Part shown: positions 17,750 to 26,393 of the stretch, one piece after another
How the letters are laid out: every line of letters starts with the position of its first letter
How positions within the stretch are numbered: position 1 is the stretch's first letter
Assembly: GCA_965226945.1 (NCBI GenBank)
Contig: OZ245717.1
Coordinates: forward strand, 7,440,001-7,504,000
Length of the DNA stretch: 64,000 bases
Source of the DNA: SYLG01 sp965226945
Lineage (GTDB): Bacteria; Planctomycetota; Planctomycetia; Gemmatales; Gemmataceae
Reading direction: 5' to 3'
The notes under the pieces: model-generated
The model's input: only the letters and a program-made list of their open reading frames with translations
What the model was told of the DNA's origin: nothing
Databases searched by the model: none
Translations under genes and position numbers: made by a program

Positions 17750-20700
17750 ACACGAACCAGCGACAGCAGTTTGTCGATATCGAGCGGCTTGGCCATGTAG
17801 TCATTGGCTCCGGCCGCCAGGCATTTCTCCTGGTCGTCGCGCATGGCCTTGGCGGTGAGCACGATGATTGGCAGTTTCCCCCATTCGGGGCGCTTGCGGA
17901 TTTCGCGGATGGCGGTGAGCCCATCCATTTCGGGCATCATCATGTCCATGAGGATCAGGTCGATCGCGCGGCCCGGTTCGCCCATCGCCTTGGCAAGAAC
18001 CTCCAGGCCTTCGCGGCCGTTGCGGGCGATCTGAACAATCACTCCGCGCTGCTCGAGCACATTGGTCAGGGCGAAAACATTGCGAACATCGTCCTCGACC
18101 ACGAGGATGCGGCGCGATTCGAGCGTGGCGTCGCGATTTCTGGCCTTGGCGAGCATGCGCTGCTGTTCAGGTGGCAATTCGCCCACCACCTGATGCAAAA
18201 AGAGCGTGACCTCGTCGAGCAGCCGTTCCGGCGATTTGGCCCCCTTGATGATGATCGATTTCGAATAGCGGCGCAGGCGCTGCTCCTCGTCGTACGATAG
18301 ATCTCGACCGGTGTAGACGATGACCGGCGGAAACGAGTAATCGTTCTCTTCGTTGGAAAGTGTTTCCAAGAGCGAATAGCCGGAGGCATCGGGCAAAGAG
18401 AGATCAAGCACCATGCAATCGAAGGTGCCTCCCTTGAGTTTTTCGAGGCACTGCGCCGCGCTGGCGGCTCCGACGGTTTCCACCTCGTGTGAGCCGAGCA
18501 GTTTGCGCAAGCTGTCGAGCTGGACGGGATCGTCCTCGACAACGAGCACCTGACGCATGCGATGATGGAGCCGCGATTCGAGTTTGCGCAGAGCCTCGGC
18601 CAATTCTTCTCGTTTCACCGGTTTGGGCATGTACCCCACGGCGCCAAGAGAAAGCGCGGTTTGGGCAAAGTCGCCCGCCGAAACCACGTGTACGGGAATG
18701 TGGCGCGTGCGCGGGTCGTGCTTGAGTCGATCGAGCACGGAAAGCCCCGAATGATCGGGCAAGCCGATATCGAGTACGACCGCGCTTGGCAACAATTGCG
18801 TGGCGGTGGCAATGGCCTCTTCCGCGCTGTTGGCGATGACGCACTGGAAATCGAGTTCGTGCGCGAGGTCATAAAGGATGCGCGCGAAAGTCTGGTCATC
18901 TTCGACCACGAGGATCAGCCGGTTGCCGCTTGTAAGCTTGGCCCGGTCATCGGGTATGGGCCGGGCGGCCGCCATGACGGAGGTTTTCACCTTGGCAACA
19001 ATGGGATCGCTCAGGCCTTGCAAAGGGGAGGAGGAAGGCATCGAAAAGGCAGGCTTTGGGGATGTCCAGGAAACTGCGGGGGCCGGGGCGGGTTGAGGCT
19101 GCGCCGAAGCGCCCCGAAAGACGATCGGGATGCGCAAGGTGAAAATGCTCCCTTGGCCTGGTTCGCTAACCAGCGAGATTTCTCCGCCGAGTAATCGTGC
19201 CAGTTCCCTCGAAATCGAAAGCCCCAGGCCCGTTCCCCCGTACTTGCGATTGGTTTTGCCGTCCGCTTGGCGAAACGCTTCAAAAACAATCTGCTGCTGC
19301 TGGGCGGAGATGCCAATGCCGGTGTCGCGGACCGCGAAGGCGATCTCCTTGTCGTCAGAGCGGCTGACCGTCAGTTCGACGTGGCCTTTTTCCGTAAATT
19401 TCAGAGCGTTGGAAAGGAGATTTTTGATGATCTGCTCAAGGCGCTGACGGTCGGTTTCGAGCGTATCCAGGTCGTCAAACGTGACGTGCGTGGAATACTC
19501 AATTCCCTTCTGCTTGGCCATGGGATGGAAGGTGCGCCCAAGATCCTCGACCAGCTTGGAGATCTGAACGATTTCCGGGCGAACTTCCATGCGCCCCGCT
19601 TCGATCTTGGAAAGATCCAAAATGTCGTTGATCAACAGGAGCAGATCATTGCCCGCGGAGCGGATCGTCTCGGCGTACTGCACCTGCTCCTCTGTAAGAT
19701 TGCCGGCCGGGTTGTCGGCAAGAAGTTTGGAGAGGATGAGCGACGAATTGAGCGGCGTGCGCAGTTCGTGCGACATGTTGGCCAGGAAGTTCGATTTGTA
19801 CTGGCTGGCCTGTTCGACCTCCTTGGCCTTCGTCTGCAGATCGGTTTTCGCCTTGGTGAGCTGGTCGCGTTCGTTTTCCAGCATGTTGGCTTGTTCTTCA
19901 AGCTGCGTATTCGTCTGTTCCAGCTCAGCCTGCTGCTGTTCCAGGCGCGATTGCGACTCTCTCAGCGCGCGGCTTTGCTCTTCCAGTTCTTCATTGGAGA
20001 CGCGCAGCTCTTCACCTTGCGCTTGCAACTCTTCGGTTTGCCTTTGGGTTTCTTCCAGCAGGCTTTGCAGATGAGCGCGGTAATTGGCCGAGAGCACCGT
20101 CGAGGCCAGCGTCGAAGAAATGGACTGGAGCAATTCGAGGCCCGGGGCGTCGATCGGCTGAAAAAAACCAAGCTCGATGACGGCGCGGACGGTGCCTTCC
20201 CCCACCACGGGAAAGATGATGAGATGCCGCGGCTTGCCGCGCCCCAGCGCCGAGCCGATCGTCAGGTAGCCATCGGGCACGTCGCTGAGATGAAAGGTCT
20301 TTTGATCCTTGGCGGCCTGGCCAAGAAGGCCGTCGCCCAGGCCAAAACTCTCTGGAACGCTACTTCCATCGGGCACCCCGTAGGTGCCGGCGCGCCGGAA
20401 GCGGCCGCCGTCTTCGCTAAAGAAGGCCCCGGCATCGGCGCCGAGGTACTCGGCCAGATATTTGAGGGCATTGTTGCCGATCTGGTCAAATCGTTGGTCG
20501 CCGAGGATGGCTGCGCCGAGACCGCTTTTGCCAAGCAAAAGCCATTCTTGCAGGTTTCGGCCCTGAAGCGCCCGTTGAACCAGGTAGGTCACCACGCAGG
20601 AAAGCACGACACCAAGCAGGGTCGACATGAGGCCGCTGGTCACTGCCGTGCGATAGGCGCTATCCATCTGCGCGAAGCGAAGGCGCCTGAGATCCCTTTC

Positions 20701-21222
20701 TTCCTGCTCCATGAGCGAAGTCCATTTGCGGATCTCATCCATATCCGTCTTGCCGCGGTCGGAAATGACGACGGCGCGTGCCTCCTCGAAGCCGCGCGTG
20801 CGCCTCAGTCCGATCGTCTCTTCGAGTTCCTTGAGTTTTGCCGCGACGCGTTCCCGAAGCATGGGGAGGCGGCCTTGCTGCGATTCGTTGTCCGCGGTGA
20901 GTCTCTCCACTTCATTCAGGCGGCTTTCAATTCCGTTGGCTGCCTCGGTGTAGGGGGAAAGGTAGCGCTCATCGCCGGTCAGGATGAATCCACGCTGTCC
21001 GGTCTCGGCGTCCTTCATAAGAGACTGGACATCTTCAAGTGCTTCCAAAACATCATGGGTGTGGGTGACCTTGCCCATCCCCTCAGAGAGTGCCTGGATG
21101 TTCAGAAAGGCGACGATCCCACCGCCCAGGAAAAAGGCAAGCAGGATCGCAAATATCACATAAAGGGAGAGATTGGTGCGTGTATGGTGGCCTTGAATCT
21201 TTTGAAGTTTTTCCTCACTCAT
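17734..21222 (-). CDS. Large hybrid sensor kinase: CHASE3-GAF-HisKA-HATPase-3x receiver
   Basis: This is the first gene of the signalling operon. ATG 21222 is preferred over the TTG at 21243. Two TM segments (about 18-42 and 190-212) flank a periplasmic CHASE3 domain (DAETGQRGFILTGDERYLSPY). A GAF domain (about 235-370) and a long Gln/Glu coiled coil (about 370-480) follow. HisKA has its His in FLANMSHELRTPLNSS, and HATPase_c has VRDTGIGIS and GTGLGLSIS. Three receivers come last, each with an acceptor Asp: VVLDIGLPDHSG, MVLDLSLPDASG and ILMDMMMPEMDG. Three tandem receivers suggest a branched phosphorelay. The 3' end overlaps cheR. Confidence 0.93.
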   Translation of the reverse strand: MSEEKLQKIQGHHTRTNLSLYVIFAILLAFFLGGGIVAFLNIQALSEGMGKVTHTHDVLEALEDVQSLMKDAETGQRGFILTGDERYLSPYTEAANGIESRLNEVERLTADNESQQGRLPMLRERVAAKLKELEETIGLRRTRGFEEARAVVISDRGKTDMDEIRKWTSLMEQEERDLRRLRFAQMDSAYRTAVTSGLMSTLLGVVLSCVVTYLVQRALQGRNLQEWLLLGKSGLGAAILGDQRFDQIGNNALKYLAEYLGADAGAFFSEDGGRFRRAGTYGVPDGSSVPESFGLGDGLLGQAAKDQKTFHLSDVPDGYLTIGSALGRGKPRHLIIFPVVGEGTVRAVIELGFFQPIDAPGLELLQSISSTLASTVLSANYRAHLQSLLEETQRQTEELQAQGEELRVSNEELEEQSRALRESQSRLEQQQAELEQTNTQLEEQANMLENERDQLTKAKTDLQTKAKEVEQASQYKSNFLANMSHELRTPLNSSLILSKLLADNPAGNLTEEQVQYAETIRSAGNDLLLLINDILDLSKIEAGRMEVRPEIVQISKLVEDLGRTFHPMAKQKGIEYSTHVTFDDLDTLETDRQRLEQIIKNLLSNALKFTEKGHVELTVSRSDDKEIAFAVRDTGIGISAQQQQIVFEAFRQADGKTNRKYGGTGLGLSISRELARLLGGEISLVSEPGQGSIFTLRIPIVFRGASAQPQPAPAPAVSWTSPKPAFSMPSSSPLQGLSDPIVAKVKTSVMAAARPIPDDRAKLTSGNRLILVVEDDQTFARILYDLAHELDFQCVIANSAEEAIATATQLLPSAVVLDIGLPDHSGLSVLDRLKHDPRTRHIPVHVVSAGDFAQTALSLGAVGYMPKPVKREELAEALRKLESRLHHRMRQVLVVEDDPVQLDSLRKLLGSHEVETVGAASAAQCLEKLKGGTFDCMVLDLSLPDASGYSLLETLSNEENDYSFPPVIVYTGRDLSYDEEQRLRRYSKSIIIKGAKSPERLLDEVTLFLHQVVGELPPEQQRMLAKARNRDATLESRRILVVEDDVRNVFALTNVLEQRGVIVQIARNGREGLEVLAKAMGEPGRAIDLILMDMMMPEMDGLTAIREIRKRPEWGKLPIIVLTAKAMRDDQEKCLAAGANDYMAKPLDIDKLLSLVRVWMPR

Positions 21223-21593
21223 CGAATCGTCCCGTGACAACAATATTCGGTTGATGGTATGGGTTCAGCGGCTCCTCGGTTGCAATTTGTACCGATCCAC
21301 TTGGGGCAATTTCCCGCAAACAGCTCGTTTGGCAATTGGGTCCAGTTTTTTAGCAACTTAGTCGAGGCTGGATTTGTTTTGGCATGCCGCTTGCTTTATC
21401 CTGGTCTGTAGTGTCTCCGCTGGGTTGGGTGCGGCGAATCCGCAGAATCGGCCGCGAGGTGGTGGATTCGGGAAGTTGCCTTTGCTCGATCGGCGAAATC
21501 ATCAGAATGTCGTTTGGCGGCCGGCCCGGAGAGATCACCGGGGAGACGAGCCGACGGGAACCTGGTCTTCACCCTGGAAAAGCGCCATCCAAT

Positions 21594-22592
21594 ATGAGTC
21601 CGAAACCCGGTGAAGAATCGCGTTCAGCAGGGCGGAGCGGGCCGAAACCTCCCCAGACGGAAAATCGCCCTAAACGAAGAGGCGACGCATCCGAGAATGG
21701 AGAGCCAGTCGATCCACTCCGGGGCCAAAAAGGTGCAGCTCCGGCAGAAGCGACACCGCTCCTGGCCTGGCTCTTGGAATCGCTCAAGCCGATGCCGCGC
21801 ACGCGCATCAAGGAGCTTTTGAAAAACCGCCGCATTGTCGTGAATGGCAGGCCGGAAACGCAGTTCGATCGGCTGGTCGGCCCGGCCGACCGGGTCGAGG
21901 TCCTGGGTAGAGGGCTCGCCACCGACAGGGCGCCGGGCGGTTTGCCGATTCTCTTTGCCGACGAATTCCTCATTGTCGTCGACAAGCCTGCCGGCCTGCT
22001 TGCCGTCGCAACCCAGAAGGAAAAAGAGCAGACGGCCTTTGCCTTGCTCAATCGCCATCTCGAAGACAAGGGAAAGGGGAAAGCCTATGTCGTCCATCGC
22101 CTCGATCGAGACACTTCGGGCCTGCTGGTGTTTGCGCGATCGATGGAGATGCGCGACCGGTTGCAAGGCGCCTGGGATCAGGTCAAAAAGACCTATCTCG
22201 CGTTGGTCGAAGGAACGCCCACGCGTTCGGAGGGAGTCATCGAAAACTATTTGACCGAAGGCGAGGACATGCGCGTTCGCCAGGAGCAAACAGGCCCCGA
22301 GTCGAAGTGGGCCATCACGGGTTATCGGACGATTGGAACCGTGGAAGAAGTTTCGCTCATCGAAGTCGACTTGCGCACCGGCCGCAAACACCAGATTCGT
22401 GTTCACTTGTCGGGGATGGACTGTCCCATCGTCGGAGATCGGGTCTATGGCGCCGAAACCGACCCGGCCGGCCGGCTTGGATTGCATTCCTGGAAGCTGA
22501 AGCTGAAACATCCGGTCAAAGGAACGACCATGGAATGGATTAGCCCTTTGCCGGGGGCGCTGAAGGTGCTGGTGAAAGGGGTGAAATATTGA
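21594..22592 (+). CDS. RluA/RluD-family RNA pseudouridine synthase
   Basis: The enzyme isomerises uridine to pseudouridine in rRNA or tRNA. An S4-like RNA-binding region (PLLAWLLESLKPMPRTRIKELLKNRRIVVNG, spanning about residues 45-95) precedes the catalytic domain. The catalytic domain has ILFADEFLIVVDKPAGLL and the motif HRLDRDTSGLLVFA, whose second Asp is the family nucleophile. Later GRKHQIRVHLSGMDCPIVGDRVYG closes the active site. ATG 21594 gives about 332 residues, normal for the family; ATG 21507 or 21384 would add a Pro/Arg-rich extension with no family counterpart. The ribosome site is weak for all three. The exact RNA position modified is not deducible. Confidence 0.88.
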   Translation: MSPKPGEESRSAGRSGPKPPQTENRPKRRGDASENGEPVDPLRGQKGAAPAEATPLLAWLLESLKPMPRTRIKELLKNRRIVVNGRPETQFDRLVGPADRVEVLGRGLATDRAPGGLPILFADEFLIVVDKPAGLLAVATQKEKEQTAFALLNRHLEDKGKGKAYVVHRLDRDTSGLLVFARSMEMRDRLQGAWDQVKKTYLALVEGTPTRSEGVIENYLTEGEDMRVRQEQTGPESKWAITGYRTIGTVEEVSLIEVDLRTGRKHQIRVHLSGMDCPIVGDRVYGAETDPAGRLGLHSWKLKLKHPVKGTTMEWISPLPGALKVLVKGVKY

Positions 22593-23032
22593 GGGCTGGT
22601 TTTGAGTGAGGGTATCGAGATTGTAAAATAAATAATCTATTATTATAGGTCGCAATTATATAATCTAATCGATTATTGAAGTTCAATCGGTTTCATAAAT
22701 CAGGCCGAAATGGCGAGCGAGTGGTGTGAGCCCCTTGATTCTAGAGTCCGCATGTAGGGAAAAACGTTTTATTTAGGCTGAATCGTGAATGGACCGTTTG
22801 GGAGTCCCATTGGGCAATATGAATTAATTATTTCCTCAAACGATCCATCGTTCTGTCTGATGTTTAATTGAACTGCCAGATGATGCTATAGAATCGGTGG
22901 GCTTACACCCTTCGCTCGCTTTGTCGCCGACTGAAGCGGCAGAGAAATGCTAGTGAAAAATAACCTAGATTGGGGAAGGTGAACGGTTTTCGTCCAAGGG
23001 AATGACAAAGCACCAGACCAGATAATCCCAGG
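22593..23032. other. AT-rich intergenic stretch, 440 bp
   Basis: Bases 22621-22680 are nearly all A and T, in sharp contrast to the GC-rich surroundings, and include short palindromes such as TAATCGATTA. A short frame around 22788-22870 reads like a peptide fragment (NGPFGSPIGQYE) but has no start signal. It may be a gene remnant or nothing. No terminator with a U tract was found for the upstream gene. Confidence 0.4.
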
Positions 23033-24376
23033 CTACTTCGCCTTCACATCGTAGCAAAACAAATGTTGCTGATCGCGGATGTAGAGTTTGCCGTTGGCGA
23101 TCACGGGGTGAGGCCACGAGGGCAGGCCGGTTTTGATTTTGGGTTCGAACTGGCCCTTGCCCACGAACTTGGTTGAATTCACTTCCACCAGGTAAATCGG
23201 GCCGTTTTCGTTGCGGTAATAGAGCATGCCGTCGGCGGCCGTGACCGAGCCCTTGCCGACTTTGCGTTCGCGCCAATTTTCCTTGCCGGATTCGAAATTG
23301 AGGCAGGAGAGGGTGCCGCTCCCTTCGCCGTAAAGGCAGCCGTCGATCAAGACCAGGCCGCCGTGATGGTTTTCGTTGCGATTGTTGAAGTAAACTTCCG
23401 TCGCTTCCACGGAGGTGCCGTTTCTCGTCAGCTTGGCCGCGCCGCCTCCTTTGCCGTATGCGGCGGCGGCGTAAACCAGGGAATTTGCATAGATCGCCGT
23501 CGAGCAATTGATCCCTGCGGACGGCTTGCTGTAGCGCCAGAGGAACTTGCCGTCTTCGGCGCTGACTCCGACGACGCCGCCGCTTAAGAAGCGGATGTAT
23601 TGCTTGAACCCGTCGACATCGGCGATCGCTATCGAGGCATAGGCTGCGTCGTCACCCGAGGCGATCGGGCTCGCCCAAATCAGCTTGCCGGTGGTCTTGT
23701 TCAGGCAAACGAGCGTGGCCCTGTCGCCACCGGGAGCCACGAGCAAGCGATCGCCATCGATGAGGGGCGATTCGGCGTAACCCCAGTTGCCGGGTTTCCC
23801 CTCGAAATCGGCTTGTAAATGTTTGCGCCAGACCAGTTTGCCGGTGTCGACCTTCAGGCAGACCAGGTCACCGTCCAATCCAAGCGCATAGAGCACCGGC
23901 CCATCGACGGTGGGCGTGCAGCGAGGGCCGGGATAGCCGCCTTCATTGCCTCGCTTGGGGCCGATTTTGTACGCCCACAGTTCCTCGCCGTCTTTTTCCG
24001 ATAAGGCGATCACCCATTCGGACTCGGAGCGATTGCCCATGGTCAGGATGCGGCCGGCGGCGATCGCAGGTGTGGCATACCCGATTCCCAGGGTGTCGAT
24101 GTGCCAGAGCTGCTTGGGCCCACCCTTGGGCCAAGTCTTGAGGAGCCCGGTTTCCTTTGATACCGCCGATCGGTCGGGCCCCTGCCATTGCGGCCAATCG
24201 TAAGGTTTGGGGGTAAATGGTTCCTGGCTCGTCGCTGCATTCACAAACGTGAGGAGCGTCAGCCCCGCGATGGCTGGTCGGACCAGGAGAGCCGCGGTGC
24301 CGATCACGGAAGGAAACCTTTGAGAAAACGAGCCAAGCGATTGAAGAAGGGAAGAACAAGCGCGATCGCGAAACAT
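23033..24376 (-). CDS. Secreted PQQ-type beta-propeller repeat protein
   Basis: The protein (447 aa) has a hydrophobic N-terminal region ending near VNAATSQ, probably a signal peptide. It continues with WPQWQGPDRSAVSKETGLLKTWPKGGPKQLW, the usual opening of planctomycete outer membrane propeller proteins. Blades with tryptophan-docking motifs follow: GEELWAYKIG, DTGKLVWRKHL, TTGKLIWASPI, DGKFLWRYSK and SGKENWRERKV. The fold matches BamB and quinoprotein dehydrogenases, but I see no quinone-binding or catalytic residues, so an enzymatic role is unlikely. ATG 24376 follows GAGGA at 9 nt; the upstream extension to 24451 has no such site. Confidence 0.82.
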   Translation of the reverse strand: MFRDRACSSLLQSLGSFSQRFPSVIGTAALLVRPAIAGLTLLTFVNAATSQEPFTPKPYDWPQWQGPDRSAVSKETGLLKTWPKGGPKQLWHIDTLGIGYATPAIAAGRILTMGNRSESEWVIALSEKDGEELWAYKIGPKRGNEGGYPGPRCTPTVDGPVLYALGLDGDLVCLKVDTGKLVWRKHLQADFEGKPGNWGYAESPLIDGDRLLVAPGGDRATLVCLNKTTGKLIWASPIASGDDAAYASIAIADVDGFKQYIRFLSGGVVGVSAEDGKFLWRYSKPSAGINCSTAIYANSLVYAAAAYGKGGGAAKLTRNGTSVEATEVYFNNRNENHHGGLVLIDGCLYGEGSGTLSCLNFESGKENWRERKVGKGSVTAADGMLYYRNENGPIYLVEVNSTKFVGKGQFEPKIKTGLPSWPHPVIANGKLYIRDQQHLFCYDVKAK

Positions 24377-24667
24377 TGGCGGCTTCCTCGATGAAGACTG
24401 GCAAGACGATTCGCCAACCCGGGGCAGAATCCACAATGACAAGAGGGGCAAGGGGCGCGGAAAGGTATGTTAGAGCAGGGAGGAACCGCGGGCCAACGGC
24501 AATGTCGCCTACTGTCGCGATTTCCCGCTCGATTGAGCCGCTTCCGCCTCCATTTTGTAACATCAGCTTGAACGAGGGATTCCCCATCCCCTGGCCGGAA
24601 TTCTGGCACCACCCCGGTTTTTCTGTCTCCGTTTTTTCTCTTGACCCCTCCCTAGGAGCCTTCCTCC

Positions 24668-26086
24668 ATGAAAGCGTTTCGGATATTTCTTACCGGCCTG
24701 GCCCTGTCGTGTGGCTGGGGCGCCTCGCTGCAAGCCGAGGTCAAGCTGCCGAAGATTTTTAGTTCCCACATGGTCCTGCAAAGGGATCGCGAGATCCCCG
24801 TCTGGGGTTGGGATGCGGCAGGCACCGAAGTCACGGTGACTCTCGACAAGGCCAGCGCCAAAGCAACCGCCGACGACAAGGGCAACTGGAAAGTCAATCT
24901 GCCCCCGATGAAAGCAGGCGGTCCTTATACCGTTACGGTCAGCGGGTCGAGCAAGGTCGTATTCGACGATGTTCTGATCGGGGAAGTTTGGCTTTGCTCG
25001 GGACAGTCGAACATGGAATGGACGGTTGCGAACTCGATCAACCCCAAGGTTGAAATCGAAATGGGAGACCGGCCCTTCATTCGCCACATCAAGGTTGGCC
25101 TTGTCCCCAAGGACAAGCCCCAAACCGATATTTCCTCGGGCGCCTGGCAGGTTTGCTCCCCCCAGACCGTTGGAAACTTTACGGCTGTCGGTTACTACTT
25201 TGCCCGTAAGATCCAGGCAGAATTGGGCGTTCCCGTCGGCGTGATCGGTTCGAACTGGGGCGGCACGCGCATCGAACCCTGGACACCTCCAGAGGGTTTT
25301 CAAGGAGTTCCTGCCCTCAAGGGTATTGCCGATAATCTCGAGAAATATCCGGAAAAGGATGCGAAGGGGGCCATCAATCATCAATCACCGCTGGCCCTTT
25401 ACAACGGCATGATCGCGCCGCTGGTCCCCTACGGCATCCGCGGAGCCCTCTGGTATCAGGGCGAATCGAACAACGGCGAGGGAATGCTCTACTTCGAGAA
25501 GAAGAAGGCGTTGATCGAAGGCTGGCGCAAGGTCTGGAATGACCCCAATATGCCCTTCTATTTCGTGCAGTTGGCTCCGTTTAGTTATGGTGGCAATCCC
25601 GAGGCCTTGGCCGGTATCTGGGAAGCCCAGGCGGCCACTCTCAAGCTCCCCCATACCGGGATGGCCGTCACCGTGGACATTAGCGACCTCAAGGACATCC
25701 ATCCCCGCAACAAGCAGGATGTGGGCAAGCGCCTTGCACTGTGGGCTCTGGCAAAAACCTATGGCAAGGAAGGCCTCGTCTACTCCGGCCCGCTGTACAA
25801 ATCGTTCAAAGTCGATGGCGACAAAATCCGCATCGCGTTTGAGCACACCGGTAAGGGCCTGGTTTCACGCAACGGCAAGCCCCTGACCTTCTTCACCATC
25901 GCCGGTGAAGACAAGAAGTTCGTACCGGCGGTTGCCGAAATTGAGGGCAATGAAGTCGTGGTCAGCGCCAAGGATCTGAAAGCCCCGGTCGCTGTCCGTT
26001 TTGGCTGGCATCAAAACTCGGAGCCGAACCTTTCTAACAAGGATGGCCTGCCCGCATCTCCTTTCCGCACCGACGACTGGAAGTAA
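24668..26086 (+). CDS. Sialate O-acetylesterase (secreted)
   Basis: This 472-residue hydrolase removes O-acetyl groups, typically from sialic acids or other glycans. A signal peptide ends at SLQAE. The opening VKLPKIFSSHMVLQRDREIPVWGWDAAGTEV is the conserved start of the family's N-terminal beta domain. The catalytic serine lies in LCSGQSNMEW. Later blocks VIGSNWGGTRIEPWTP and GALWYQGESNNGE match the SGNH/SASA domain, and DISDLKDIHPRNKQDVGKRLAL supplies the catalytic Asp/His. TAGGAG precedes the ATG. It is monocistronic, with a strong terminator downstream. Glycan substrates in planctomycetes are often algal or microbial, an inference here. Confidence 0.92.
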   Translation: MKAFRIFLTGLALSCGWGASLQAEVKLPKIFSSHMVLQRDREIPVWGWDAAGTEVTVTLDKASAKATADDKGNWKVNLPPMKAGGPYTVTVSGSSKVVFDDVLIGEVWLCSGQSNMEWTVANSINPKVEIEMGDRPFIRHIKVGLVPKDKPQTDISSGAWQVCSPQTVGNFTAVGYYFARKIQAELGVPVGVIGSNWGGTRIEPWTPPEGFQGVPALKGIADNLEKYPEKDAKGAINHQSPLALYNGMIAPLVPYGIRGALWYQGESNNGEGMLYFEKKKALIEGWRKVWNDPNMPFYFVQLAPFSYGGNPEALAGIWEAQAATLKLPHTGMAVTVDISDLKDIHPRNKQDVGKRLALWALAKTYGKEGLVYSGPLYKSFKVDGDKIRIAFEHTGKGLVSRNGKPLTFFTIAGEDKKFVPAVAEIEGNEVVVSAKDLKAPVAVRFGWHQNSEPNLSNKDGLPASPFRTDDWK

Positions 26087-26142
26087 GGCGATCAGCTCTC
26101 TTTTCCACGGGCCGACGGCCCGCGGAATCGTCGGCTCATCCC

Positions 26143-26180
26143 AAGACCCCGCGCGCAAGCGCGGGGTCTTTCATTGATTT
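26143..26180 (+). terminator. Intrinsic terminator of the sialate esterase gene
   Basis: A perfect 12-bp stem (26143-26154 with 26159-26170) closes a GCAA tetraloop, followed by TCATTGATTTTTC. It lies 56 bp past the esterase stop. Confidence 0.85.
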
Positions 26181-26393
26181 TTCATTTTTATCCGTTTTTT
26201 TTGATTTGTCATTCGCGACTGTGCTTCCCGCAATTTCCAAGTCTCCTTTTATCCGCAGACCGGTCGGGATCGGTTGCTAGAATCGGTTCGAATTTTTGGC
26301 CTTGGTCTCGTCTTTGCGGTAAAATTTCGAGTGTAATGGTCATAATCCTCAACATCTTCAGCGGTCGTACTGCAGGGCCAGGGGTTTTCGGGA

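Noticed and set aside
19267..21237. A 656-codon open frame antisense to the hybrid kinase
   Set aside because: It mirrors the kinase codons and has no recognisable protein features.
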